A DNA stretch of 64,000 nucleotides from Halichondria panicea (taxonomy: Eukaryota > Porifera > Demospongiae > Suberitida > Halichondriidae). A program made the translations under genes and the position numbers. This document shows positions 1-11,395 of the stretch, in pieces (within the stretch, counting starts at the first letter, position 1; each line of letters begins with the position of its first letter). The notes below the pieces were generated by a model. It saw nothing but the letters and a program-made list of their open reading frames with translations. It did not search any database and had not been told where the DNA came from. The stretch spans positions 4,299,442 through 4,363,441 of the forward strand of contig NC_087392.1 of assembly GCF_963675165.1 (NCBI RefSeq). The letters are read 5' to 3'.

Positions 1-2971
1 GGAGAGGTCCCTACAAATGCAACGAAGTGGACGTGCATGTACACCAGCTATAACGACTTGCTCACCATTTTGCTAACACTCAGAGAGGGCGACAAGTGTC
101 CTACTGGTACCGACGGAGATGCAGCAGCCAGGCCCAAGCTATCCGGCCTATCTCCAGCCTCCTGGCTCCCGGCTACTGGGATGGATGTGAGCGAATTCAA
201 TTCTTTACTATCAGACACCATATTGTTGTTCTCCAATTGACGACCAGGTTGCTGGCTGAATCGATCTTGACTCGATATCGACTCGGTAGTTGATAGTTGC
301 CTGGTAACAGAGCGTGGAGACATAAGTTGTCCATCGGGAGTGGGTTTTACAGCTGGAGCCAGGGGAGAATTCTGTTCCCCTTGTATTGACTGATTTGTCC
401 CGGAGAGCAATGCGTCTCTAATACTCGAAATTGACGACTGTTTCGTTAATTGCTGCTGACTTTGATTGCTATACGGCGTCTGCGGTGACATAGGTCCAAA
501 AGATTGTTGGTTCGTTTGCGTGAAGCCTTGTTGGCCCGGACTCTGCATTTGCTGTTGACCAGAGGCATGGGATTGTGTGAGGGAAGAGTTATTGGTGGGT
601 ATGGGTGGTTGGCCCGGGGTGGAGGGTCCACCTGGAGGGTAGCTGCCCTGCTGCCAGCTGCCACCTTGCGTCAAGTCCTGTGTTGGAGGAAGAAATGCTA
701 GTACCGTGTTTACTCTGAATTGGATCCACCACTACTCGGATCCACACGCAATAGTTACAGAGATGTGACAATACTACATGTACATGTATGACTGTGTATA
801 AAAAAATGGAAGATATCTTTCAGCAAGAGAGAATTAATATTTGTCTGCTCACATACATGTAGCTACATGTACATGTATAAGCATATCATAAAGTCCCTCT
901 AGAACTAACATACATCATGTAAAGCGTAGCCTTGAGGAATAGGAACGATAACGTGAAAAATATTCTTGGCCTGCACATAGTACATGTCATTACACAGTAT
1001 CACAACTTTACCTGGTTGCTCCAAGTTCTACCAGGGGTTAGTGACGTAGTGGATCGTGACAGAGCACCAGGATAGGGGGGCACACTCCCACCACTGAAGC
1101 CACTCTGCTGGAGGACAGAGAAGTGTTTTCCAAACTCATGTATATGCGAAAATGAATCCCAAGGATATATAAAACTATAACACGGGCCATGATTATCAAA
1201 AGCTGATTTGGGAGTCATTATAAACAGAGGAAAAGCTAATGTACACAATCCACACGTGATATAATCAATGTCCCTACAATCATAGTAGACGTCCAAAACA
1301 TTTCAAAAAAACATTTCAAGCACACGCACACGCACACGCACACGCACACGCACAAGCACACGCACACGCACAAGCACACGCACACGCACAAGCACACACT
1401 AAAAGGGAGGCGCTCCACATTTTATTGTACTACAGTAATTCCTAGACTTAGATGGGGTCATTGAGGCAGGTACAATGCTTTTAATTTATCTTTACACTAC
1501 AAAGTGATTATTACGTGAAATTAACGTTTATATACACATCATATAAAGTAACCATTAAGCTTAAACATACACTAAACTCTTCCACATACACGTACACTGT
1601 ACAGTATTGAGCACACACTCACACGCGCACTCACCTCTCCTTCACTGGTGACCCCTGGACTTGCTGGAGCGTGTGCTTGCTGCATCATCCCAACAGGGGG
1701 AGGAGCTATTTGCTGATAGGGAGGGAAGCGTCCAGCCCCCATATACGGATTGGGCGGCCCCTGGTAATTAGCGCCACCTGAGTACGCACCCCCCATACTT
1801 ATCGCATTAGGGGGGATATCAGGATAGGTGGACGGTCTCATACCAGGATACATGTCCGGCTGTAAGTAGAGGGGAATAAATTGATCAACACAAATATAAT
1901 GTACATGACTGTACATGTACATAAATACAGTGGAACCACCATTACTTTGGGGATCGAACAAGGTTTCAACCGTTCTACAGAGACGGCGTTTGTGAGGGGG
2001 TATTTTGTACACGAAGTGTTTATTTGGGACCTGGGTGTGCCTATACCATAGTTGACTTTTCTTTAGGGGTGGCCGCTAAAAGGGGGTTCCACTGTCATTA
2101 TAAATCCATTCACATGTGTACACAGTACATTGTACAGAATAGAAGTTACATGTAATCAAGTACAGTGTGTAATGCAAATGTGAAAGACGTTATCTGATCA
2201 AGAGAGACTGGTGCTGAAAACACATATATTGTTAACCACCGGTTACATAGTACTATTAGGAGTGCTACGTACTATAACTACAACTTCAGAGGCTATAATA
2301 TTACATGTACAACACTTCTCACACTGAAAAGGGAATTCATGATACACACAACACCCAAACAAGGACATTGATCTACCAGCTGAGAGTATTCCTGGAACTA
2401 TATACAAAACAGCCTGCACTGAAAGAAAGGCCAGCCAATTAGACTATTTAAAACAGCTACAAGCGGGAGTTATGAAACAAAGGGGGAATTCCCATAACAA
2501 AATGCTAATTAATGCACACCACTTGTGCCACAACCTGTTGGAAGCTTTCCATTGGACAAATTACATTTAAACTTCACTAAACAAAAGCAATAATTATATG
2601 CACCAGTTTGTATCTACCATACAGTAAAAAGTACACACAAAAGCCATCTAATGTACAAAAGCTTAATCACATACCTGCATTGGATACGGACCACCTGCAG
2701 ACTTGGACTGAGCATTCATGTAGTTGATGGCATTCGTGCTCCATCCCTGTCCATACATTGCGTCTGGAGTGGCTATCCCAGGGTGCTTGGCATACGGTTG
2801 CCCCACCATACCTCGTTGCGACACCATTCCTCCGTACGGACTGCCATCCGCGCCTTTAGGACCATAAAACCCATGATAAGGATAACGTGCATGATCAACC
2901 GGTATTCTAGCTTGGCCGGCACTGTACTCTTGTCCAGGGGGAAATCGGTGTTCACCATACTGTGGATACAT
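1..2971 (-). CDS. Pro/Gly/Gln/Tyr-rich protein, possible ARID1 (BAF250) N-terminal region, partial
   Basis: Partial gene running off the left edge. Exons read on the minus strand at about 2971-2675, 1859-1635, 1105-1013, 677-66 and from 10 outward, each ending at a GT donor and opening after an AG acceptor. The translated pieces are low complexity: Tyr/Pro/Gly/Met-rich early (for example MYPGMRPSTYPDIPP), then Gln/Ser/Pro-rich. A short less repetitive stretch reads SSISSIRDALLSG. This composition is typical of the disordered N-terminal half of ARID1-type SWI/SNF subunits, but also of SSXT, EWS-like and other coactivators. No ARID domain lies inside the window, so the assignment rests on composition alone. 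The first exon is uncertain: ATG at 2971 is possible, and a short ATG-led segment ending in a donor near 3328-3295 could be a 5' exon, though its phase does not fit cleanly. Confidence 0.55.
1319..1397. repeat. (CACACG)n / (CA)n tract
   Basis: Alternating CACACG and CACAAG units in an intron of the left-edge gene. Confidence 0.92.
1926..2096. mobile_element. Dispersed repeat family A copy with TIRs
   Basis: Opens ACAGTGGAACCACCATTACT and closes GGGGGTTCCACTGT, about 11-bp terminal inverted repeats, 171 bp in total. Interior TTTATTTGGGACCTGGGTGT matches the copy at 14296-14463. No ORF. Confidence 0.85.
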
Positions 2972-3496
2972 ATTTAGACAATTATTGATCTACGGATTCG
3001 AGGCTTTACGACAAAATTCTTGCTCATTTCACTTCTACACTTCTTTCCAAAGGTTTTCTGCACACTAGGCAATGTATGTAGCTTGATTCCACACTCAGCA
3101 AGCCTTCAAGCACACAATCTTGTTCTGAAATTCAATACAACTTCCTTGGCTGCTAGTAGCTTAGGTTTATACTAGTCACAAGTGGTTCATGTCATCTATA
3201 AAATAGTTCTAAAGATGTTGCACTACAACTTTAATCTTGCAGAAGGGCCAGATCTTTTACTTCTTTTGCAGACTTGGCAGACAAAGTTACGTTCCTCGGA
3301 CCGCCTTTGAGGCCTTGGTCGCCATTTTTTCTAACCTACTTGTGGCTACCTACCGTATACCCAATTGCACGAAACACACGTGCTATATTTCAATATTACT
3401 GGGTGGCATGCAAACATAAAGTTGTTTTCTGACACATCAATACTCAATCAATAAAATTAGAAAGGACAATACAATGGCATCATGGGAAACGAAAGT

Positions 3497-4549
3497 TTAA
3501 CGCTTTTGTCCACCTCTGCTAGTACCACCGCTACCTCGAGGTGTTTGCTTCTTGGATGACTTCTGTACCTTTTGCTGAGCCGACTGAATAAAGACGACAA
3601 ATATCAACATAAATACTAAAACCAACCAAAAACACTTACTTTGCCTGCTTTTTGCACTTCAGACTTCTTCTTTGAAGCAGCTTTCTCTTTTGCAGCCCTA
3701 AATAACAAGGATTACACTGTTATAAGACTCTAAATGTATCTTAGATAATCAATATCACAAAATTGGGAGAAAATGTTTCGAACCCTAGACCTAATCTTAC
3801 GATTAAGCACTTATATCATAGCTAATAATTATCGCAGGCTGTTACTTACTTGATAGCTTGCTCTCTTTGCTTCTTTCTTACTTCAGGGTTCTGGTTTCTC
3901 TTTGACAAGATGTCCTCTAAAGTTGCCCCACCAAATCCACGCTGAAATTTAATGGTCTTTTTCGAGGTTCTTTTCTTGGAGACTTCCTCAATCGTACCCT
4001 TCTTGTGTTTTCTACGATACACCACAGTCCAACTGGTCTTTCGGGGATTTCTCTTCATGAAATACGACTTCTCACTCTTCCCATTCGCAAAGTTGAAGGT
4101 CTACAGAAGAATTACAGTTGTATTAGCATCAGTACTGTGCGTACGTGTGCATTCAAAAGCAAAATAAAGCTGTGTTAGTGTACAAGAGAACTAACATTAA
4201 AGGGCTTTTTAGGAGGTGCATAGTGTAGTGTACATATACAACGTATTGTAACGTTATTCCGGGCACGGAATACCCAATTGGTGCACATCATACCCAAAGA
4301 AACATGCCAAAATAAGTTTCCGCATACACATGCACACCAGTATTACCTTGCCATCAACCCTGACGAACTTCTTTCCCCTACTGGGGTAGATCTTCTGCTG
4401 ACTAAAATGGCAGAGCTCAAGCCTATATAAAGCAAACAAAAACAATTAATATCAACAAACAGAGCTCTTAAACTTATACAGTGTTGTAGATAATGCCAAA
4501 CTAGTACAGTAACACCGATGGAAATAGATAATTCACCAACTTACTTCAT
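3497..4549 (-). CDS. RPL24: 60S ribosomal protein L24 (eL24)
   Basis: Large-subunit ribosomal protein eL24. Five exons: 4545-4549 (only ATGAA), 4347-4422, 3850-4100, 3640-3697 and 3497-3583. They join in frame to 158 residues, against 157 in human. The N-terminal zinc-ribbon-like segment reads MKLELCHFS then [16 protein letters not shown]. The core [20 protein letters not shown]-type segment is present as [20 protein letters not shown], followed by the usual [14 protein letters not shown] and [18 protein letters not shown] stretches and a Lys/Ala/Ser-rich basic tail. Splitting the start codon region into a 5-base coding exon is a typical ribosomal-protein arrangement. The gene stands head to head with the CCDC28-like gene, 82 bp between start codons, so the two probably share a promoter. 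Confidence 0.97.
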
Positions 4550-4631
4550 CTTGTCTGCCCTACTAATTCATACACGTGGAGAAAGGTGGAGAAAATTTAA
4601 TCACGTGATCATCTGCAAAAAGCTCTAGAAA
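4550..4631. promoter_or_regulatory. 82-bp bidirectional promoter with two CACGTG boxes
   Basis: This is the whole gap between the divergent RPL24 and CCDC28-like start codons. It holds CACGTG at 4573-4578 and again at 4602-4607, the second inside the palindrome TCACGTGA. Such E-boxes are bound by Myc/Max, USF and TFE/MITF factors in animals. Some of the interval must be 5' untranslated sequence, so the boxes lie at or next to transcription starts. Function is inferred. Confidence 0.5.
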
Positions 4632-5172
4632 ATGGCGAGTTTGCCATCAGATAATGATATCGAAGTGGTCCGTTCTGCTGACTTAAAGCACACCAAGAGC
4701 CCCAAGAGTAAGAGCTCATCACTTAGACATAAAACAAGGATACCTTCTGATGCTTTCAGACAGTCTGAACAATCTCTAAGGGAGCTTTTGGAGGACTTTG
4801 AAAGTGGAAGACTAGATGCCTTTGGTGAGTACAAACAAAAGCTTTTATAGTAAGCATCTCAGTTTTAAACTTTATGTTCATCCAGGTGATTCAGATATGC
4901 TTCAGAAGATGAACGAGATTCGTGAGATGCAAGAGAAGTTAACGCTCAAGCACTTTGAGATCGACCAGATGAAGTCCGACCCTGATGGTAAAGGGGAGGG
5001 GAGTGATGGATCCCTTATTGACCTGACACAGGGACTAGAGAAACTAGGAGCTGCCATTCAATCTCTGCATTCAGACAACACATTGCTGAGAGGACACAAT
5101 ACAAAGCCTGCAAAGACAGTATCTCTACAACCTATTTCTAGTTTTATCGCTGAAGAAGATGTACGTGTATAA
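4632..5172 (+). CDS. CCDC28: CCDC28A/B-like coiled-coil protein
   Basis: Two exons, 4632-4824 and 4886-5172, joined across a 61-bp intron in phase 1, giving about 159 residues. The middle matches the CCDC28 family: LLEDFESGRLDAF, then a short linker, NEIREMQEKLTLKHFEID, and after an acidic spacer LIDLTQGLEKLGAAIQSLH. The vertebrate counterparts read LLNDFHSGRLQAFG, REMQEKLARLHF and LSNLEDLSNSIQKLH. CCDC28B in vertebrates is a modifier of Bardet-Biedl syndrome and interacts with mTORC2 component SIN1; the role here is unknown. It ends 205 bp before the convergent CHMP1 stop. The readthrough of the first exon into the intron is not the real C-terminus: a GTGAGT donor follows GCCTTTG. Confidence 0.82.
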
Positions 5173-5377
5173 TCGATGATTCACCATTTCTTTTTTACTC
5201 ACTCATTATATAATTGTCATGATCAGCATTGTATTAATGTCAATTAAATCAAGCACAAGATACATTTATAGTACAGTGATACACATTCATATGGATAAAA
5301 ACGTTCTGAACTATAAAATATTGTACAGTACAGAGTGTTGTGTGGACCTATTGCATGTTTCAGCGATCAAAGTAGCC

Positions 5378-8033
5378 CTAGCTGTTCCTGAGCTGAGCTA
5401 GACGTGCTGAAAGATCATCCTACAGAACAAACACATTTATAAATTATTGTATGGACCTGTGACACGTGTCTGTGTTATCAATGGTAGACCTTCAAATACA
5501 ATTGTGCCTAATAAACTGTAGCATGGCTGAAGTGGTTACCTACAGAATATAACACAGAACACTGCATAACATCATTTGTAACACTAAGCCTTACGTCCTG
5601 AGCCGGTGCTGCTACGCCAGTAGGGTTGGTTGGCAGTTCCAAATTTAATTCAAGTCTGGTGGAGAAAAATAAATTAGACATCACTTATTACTCTTATTGA
5701 CATGTTAAACTTACCCTGCCTCATCAGCAGACTGTCTCATCAAACCCTCAACTTGGTCCTAGACAAAAATACAATATTGATACAACCACAACAACAGTGC
5801 GATCTATTGTACGTGTTCCTACATGTCCTCGTATCAGGCATACAATTGTGTGTGGGAAGGTTAAGGTGAGAGTTAAAAACAATACCTCTGGTGTTGTCAG
5901 TGTGGTGACTCCGCTCATTGCCTCGTCCATTGTCTGAGTCTGCACATCCAAGTGCTCAAATTGGCGTTCAAACTGGTCCATGATTCCAGCCACCTACAGT
6001 AACACAAACAGTTAAAATGGCTACTGAACTAAAAGTACACATACACAGAACAATCTTTTTTACTGTTGTCCAGTGTACAATTTGAACGGTTGAACACAGC
6101 TGTACAACACTAGAGTACCGCTGTCAATAATAATGATTTTTAGTTAATGGACAGGATAAGACTATTGATATTCCCAGTATTTCAGGCCCATCACATTATC
6201 GTACCAAGGTATTATGGCTCTCACCTTTTCCAGGTTCATAGACTTTAGGGCAGTGTCCATGCTCTTGACTACACTTCCCATGGATTTAGTGACTTGGCTC
6301 ATCTGAATGGCAGACTGTACCCTAGAGGCCACCCCATCCACTCTGGCACTCATTCGCATGAAGTTCAGACCCTACAACCATACACCAATACATTTAAGCA
6401 CAGCATCCACAATGTACATGTATACCTAATGTACACGAACAATGGAGCTAACACACAATTTATCTACCTACCCAGAAAGTCATAATAAATGCGATTTTAA
6501 CTTAAGTTGGAAATTCTACATTAGATCATAGACAGAGTAGAAGAGGGATTGGAAACGGAAATGATTCACGTGATGTTTTACAATGAAGTCTACTCTGGGA
6601 CCATCCTTGTAGTGTTCTATGTAAAGTAAGTTATTAGCCTATAATGTCAGCTGTAAGACTAGGTTTTGTGCAAATTCTCACCTCTAGCCGAATAAGTGGC
6701 TCCCTCCAAGAACTTTGAACTACCCACTAAACTAAGAATTAAGAGCTGAAAGGTATCTCTTCATAACTCCCACAAAAGCCCGGGAAACTTGTTGTGTTTA
6801 ATGCATACATCTCAAAGCTACCCCCATTACTCCCCATTACTGAATCATATGCCCCCCTGATGGTACATGTAGGGATCATTTGGAAACGAAGAAAATGTAA
6901 TCTCGATTGTCGTGAAGTAACTAGAGGTACACAGAGCGCCTCTTCGTGCTTAATAGTGTTCCTATAATTATTATAGTACCTATGATATAGCTAAGGCTGT
7001 GTAACCAAGTAGTGTGCTGTGTCCCAAATGGCCTCAAGTATGTGATGTTTAGCAGCAGAACTGCTCTTAGACTTTTTACAGACAGAAAAACAATTCTCAT
7101 GAATTATTCATCGTGTTGTTAACATTCACATGATTGCATGCTAGTACTAGTATACCTAATGTACACGTACAATGTTACTTAATTAAGCCTCAATTAAAAT
7201 CGCGGAAATACACGGATGGTACTTTGAGGGCACTTCCGTTTCCAATCCCTCTTCTACTCTATCTATGATTAGATGTGCTTGTATGACCCACTTAAAGCTG
7301 CCTGCATGGTTCACATATACATACACAACTTCTTCCATGGCACGAGGAAGAGAGGGGTGTACCTGATTCTTTTGTCTAATGGCATTCTCAGCATGAATCC
7401 TAGCTCCCTCTAAGTTGCCTTTCTGCAATGCCTGTAGGACAAGGAGTCAATGAGTTGTTGATAAATTATAGTTTAACCTATCTATGGTGATCAACTTATA
7501 AGCAGGTCACCCTCTATAATACAGCCAGGTTAATGGGCCTAAGTGCATGTGTTTCAACATGTGTTAGGCCACCTTTTCAATATAGCTACAGTTAGTCTGC
7601 CCAAGGGTGACCGCTATCGAAACTGTATGATGATACCTACACATTGTATGACTTGTATGACAGTCTAATTGATTTACGGCTATCTACATACATACACACA
7701 GACCTTACCTTCTTTACTTTCATTTTCTCTGTTTTTTCGTCCTTCTCACATTTTTTGGCACTTCTATCCATTTGCTTAGCAGCAAACTATAGTAAAATAA
7801 GAGGTGACAAAATGTGAGGTACATGTACGTGATATATACATCACGATCTAAGTATTAGTACATGTAGCTACAAATAATATTGCTCAACTTACTTTTAAGT
7901 TAAAGAGTTGTTCTATAGATTATCTGGTTAAGAATATCATTAACAGAGTGGAAAAAATACATGCATGATAGATAGATAGATATACACGACGCATACACTC
8001 AACATGAAGGATACTCTCCATATTTTTCGACAT
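5378..8033 (-). CDS. CHMP1: Charged multivesicular body protein 1 (ESCRT-III)
   Basis: ESCRT-III subunit that helps recruit VPS4 during membrane scission. Nine exons: 8015-8033, 7893-7912, 7709-7786, 7363-7431, 6225-6371, 5886-5993, 5715-5758, 5595-5655 and 5378-5419. All splice phases agree and yield 195 residues (human CHMP1A 196, CHMP1B 199). Diagnostic stretches are MSKNMEKQLFNLKF, the basic helix FAAKQMDRSAKKCEKDEK, QKGNLEGARIHAENAIRQKN, FMRMSARVDGVASRVQ, QVTKSMGSVVKSMD and LDVQTQTMDEAMSG. The C-terminus DDLSARLAQLRNS is a MIM1 motif for the MIT domain of VPS4. Exon 2 codes only about seven residues. Introns carry small repeats, including one inverted-repeat pair at about 6520-7270. Confidence 0.96.
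6420..7275. repeat. Inverted and direct repeats within a CHMP1 intron
   Basis: About 40 bases at 6522-6565 (ending GGGATTGGAAACGGAAATG) recur in reverse complement at 7228-7270. Just outside, TATACCTAATGTACACG occurs in direct orientation near 6420 and 7150. The arrangement resembles a roughly 700-bp inverted-repeat element carrying duplicated flanks. No coding potential is evident between the arms. Confidence 0.6.
7455..7625. repeat. Dispersed repeat family B copy
   Basis: A 150-170 bp segment in a CHMP1 intron containing GCAGGTCACCCTCTATAATA, CAGCCAGGTTAATGGG and GGCCACCTTTTCAATA. The same ordered blocks occur near 37570, 40571, 48255, 50567 and 53328. Better copies begin CAGTGAAACCTG and end with its reverse complement. 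Confidence 0.7.
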
Positions 8034-8270
8034 TTTGACCACTTGTGGTTATAATTCTTGATCTTTAAGCTTCTCCTGTGATCTGAAAACTGTTTAATCT
8101 TTGACTGAGCACAGCAGAGTATAAATATGATCCTTTATTTGGTGTCAGAATTGCAACTGGAACTTGGTTGTTGCTGTCATGTGATTGTTATTCACTGTAG
8201 GGTCAAAGGTCAGGAAAGGCTTTATTCAGAATCATCGACTGTGTGTGTACTGTACTGTACTGTGCGGTTC

Positions 8271-8294
8271 CTAGCTAGCTAGCTAGCTAGCTTA
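8271..8294. repeat. (GCTA)n microsatellite
   Basis: Run of GCTA units, self-complementary because AGCT is palindromic. It lies in the gap between the divergent CHMP1 and carrier genes. Confidence 0.85.
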
Positions 8295-8476
8295 TAGAGC
8301 ATTCGCTCGTAATAATTATGCCAAGATCCTAGCATTGTGATTATTAAGAAGACACAAGGACAGATTATAAGTTACTTCCACGCCAATTACGAGTAAGTTC
8401 TCTCAAAACCACGTGTCCTCTATTGCATCATGCCTCCTTAAACAAATACTGCACTGTACAGGTATTCTTCTGTGCA

Positions 8477-11164
8477 ATGAAGTTGTACAGCAGTGTAGAT
8501 GGTGGTACAGCCTCCATAACACCGTTACAACAAATGCTCTCATCTGGATCAGGAGCTATTCTGACATCCCTTCTTACGACTCCGTTTGATGTTGTCAAAG
8601 TACGACTGCAAGCTCAGCAGAGGTCTGCTCATTTAAAGCCATGTTATTTGATGGAGTGTCGATGTCTAGACGGGGTCACACTGTGCGTTATAACACCCGA
8701 AGGAAATCACATGCAAACTATCAAATTTCGAGGAACTATACACGCATTTTTAAATATTGCCAAAAGGGAAGGAATTGGATCCTGGTGGGCTGGATTGTCC
8801 CCAACTTTAGTAATGGCTGTACCTGCTACCATTATATACTTCACAATGTACGATCAACTCAAAGCACTGTTTGGATTTCGACCTGGAGAAACGAACATAC
8901 TTGCTCCCGTCCTGGGTGGTTCAATATCTCGTACAATTGCAGTAACGGCTATATGTCCTATTGAGCTCATAAGAACTAAGTTACAGTCTAGACAAGGCTA
9001 CAGTTACAGTGAAGTAACAGATGTGGTTCAAGGAGCTGTTCGACAAAACGGAGTGTTGAGTTTATGGAGAGGACTACTGCCAATGTTGCTCAGGGATGTG
9101 CCTTTTTCGATATCGTACTGGTTGGGATATGAGTACCTTAAACTTCGTTTATATTCTGGAATGGATCCCTCAATGCACTCGATTGTTCCTCTGTTATCTG
9201 GGGCTCTGTCTGGTGGAGTGTCTGCTGTGATCACCACACCACTGGATCTCATCAAAACACACATGCAGGTCAGTGTAGGACATACCAGGAGTGTTCATGC
9301 ACTCCTAGTAGTGCAGTATTGTATACATGTAGAAGCCATCTCCCAATCAGAATTTCCTGTTAGTGAATTGTGTGTTCCCCCTACAAGTATCTGTATTGTA
9401 CGTATGCAATCTTCCCACAATCTTTTACAACACTCCTATAAGTACCGACTAGAAAAACATTTGCAATGTGAAAAATTGCTAGGATTGGCCAGGGGAACCA
9501 CAAAAAAGCGTGGGAACAAGAAATCAGACGAGAGCATAACTCCAATCCGTTACAACGTCAATCACATGTATACTGGTAGTTTTCCCATGTTTTCCCAGCC
9601 AATATGCCACGCAATTTTTACTGGTGGAGTGATGACCAATCCCTATATATATTTATTATACATCCATTTTAGAATGTGGGGCACATAATCATGATGATTT
9701 GTGATGAATTGATGTTCCTAATACATGCAGTGTTGAGCACAGGTACACACAGTCCATCCATGCGTAGTAACATGCACGGACCGTACTGGTGACTGCATGG
9801 AATGATGTGGTGGATGGAAGCTGATAGGTGGATCTGGAACACAGTCTATTATTTAATATACTATGTATTGTACATGTTCATGACGTTGTAACGGATTGGA
9901 GTTATGCTCTCGTCTGATTTCTTGTTCCCACGCTTTTTTGTGGTTCCCCTGGCCAATCCTAGCAATTTTTCACATTGCAAATGTTTTTCTAGTCGGATTC
10001 CCTTTCTTTTTCAGTACAGTTTACGTATCATGACATGCATAAGTGGAACGTCAAGAGGCAGTACAAGAAGAGAAGACAGGACTAATCAGATATCTTCTCG
10101 AATATCTCTGGACTAATAATTATAGTATAATGAGTAATAATTTATTACTTGATAATTATGTTGAATTTGCGAATCAGTATTAAATGACAGCCATTTTAAG
10201 AGCATGATATCTAGCCAGTGCATATAGCATGCCTGTCAGAGAAAGGGAGCTAGAGCTGAACAGTGTGAAGAAAAGGAACACCTCAGGCTCTGGAAAAGCA
10301 CTGCTGCACTGATTTTAGGCGCACGGTTTATTAGCCACGCCTATCTATTATTATTGGCCACAACGCAATTGCTGAGTCATTAAAGATGGCGGAATTGTCT
10401 AGGTAAGAGAAATAGAGACTGAGAGGTCATCTGCCTCGTGGAAGCAATCGCAAATCTGAAGAAGCGCTTTGTAATCCAGGTTGTAGTCGTTTGGAAACCC
10501 TGTGCAGAATGTCCTGGAGATGGCTGTACTTGGAGTAAATGCTGGGCAAGAAACTTACTTACTTACTTACTTACTTAGTCAGTCAGACAAAGAGCGGTGA
10601 AACGTAGAAATAGTGCAATTTTTAAAATGAAAATATTTATTCATTAAAATGTTTATGGATTATGAAATGAGAGATACAAAGAGAGAAAAGGCTAAATAAA
10701 CTATCTGTTCAGCCAGTTTCTTGATGTGGCCTTTCCCTGCAGAGATAGAACAGTTTGAACATGAGTCAAAATAATTGAAATATTGCTAAACACAGGCAAA
10801 CCCACTGCCAATCCTATGTAAAACCTACTGGTTTTACTAATCTGTATACTTACATTTCCCTCACAAGACACCGTATAGCGCCTATTTTTAAATACTTGTG
10901 GTTTGGATCCCCGTTGCCTACTACTACTCCTAACATGTTTATTCTATCCTCCAGGTGGAAATGGGGGAGTCAAAGTCTGGCCCATCTCTGGGGGCGGGGT
11001 CTCTTCTCACAGTCGTACGTAACGTGATTAGCGAGCACGGCTACTCGGGACTATTTGCTGGACTCACTCCGAGAGTGGCTAAGATTGCTCCTGCTTGTGC
11101 CATCATGATAGCTAGTTATGAAGCAGGCAAGGAGTACTTTGCACAAAACAATATTCAGAGTTAA
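8477..11164 (+). CDS. SLC25A39/40: Mitochondrial carrier SLC25A39/SLC25A40 (MTM1 family)
   Basis: Inner-membrane mitochondrial carrier of the SLC25A39/40 group, which imports glutathione into mitochondria in mammals. Coding exons 8477-9268 and 10955-11164 join in phase 0 to 333 residues, close to human SLC25A40 (338). The three carrier signatures are PFDVVKVRLQ, PIELIRTKLQ and PLDLIKTHMQ. Other family stretches are TPLQQML near the start, VMAVPATIIYFTMYDQL, LRDVPFSISYW and KIAPACAIMIASYE. The first matrix loop keeps four cysteines (residues about 56, 61, 63 and 70), matching the number in the Fe-S-sensing loop of human SLC25A39, with different spacing. ATG 8477 gives the family-length N-terminus; an upstream in-frame ATG is less likely. 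The open frame past 9268 is intron: GTCAGT follows CATGCAG. Confidence 0.94.
9445..9996. mobile_element. Long-TIR foldback element, family G
   Basis: About 552-bp element inside the carrier intron. Arms 9445-9560 and 9881-9996 are nearly perfect reverse complements over about 116 bp (outer end CCGACTAGAAAAACATTTGC). The roughly 320-bp centre has no transposase-like ORF. A diverged arm occurs at about 34072-34160. It falsely extends the upstream exon's open frame. Confidence 0.9.
10555..10585. repeat. (CTTA)n microsatellite
   Basis: Six or so tandem CTTA units followed by GTCAGTCAG, in the carrier intron. The rest of 9997-10954 shows no gene. Confidence 0.8.
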
Positions 11165-11395
11165 ATAAATTGTTTGTGTCACTGTTTGTATCAAATCTCT
11201 CCAATGCCATTGTATAAATTATTTATTTTGTACATGTATAATGCTGCTTCACTATACCGGTACGTGCGGTGCCTGTGTCTACCTAGCTTTAATTTGTAAA
11301 GTATATTGAGAATTATGATTCAACTGAACATACAAAAATTAATTGCAATGATTAATAATTTATGATTTACAATTTAACTATACGTACAGTACGTG

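Noticed and set aside
1236-1418. Cys/Val-repeat minus-strand ORF
   Set aside because: Translation of a CACACG microsatellite.
8273-8293. Regulatory palindrome upstream of the carrier gene
   Set aside because: It is a simple GCTA microsatellite; palindromy follows from the unit.
9269-9688. C-terminal extension of the carrier protein past CATGCAG
   Set aside because: A GTCAGT donor stands at 9269, carrier homology resumes at 10955 in the right phase, and the extension runs into one arm of a foldback element.
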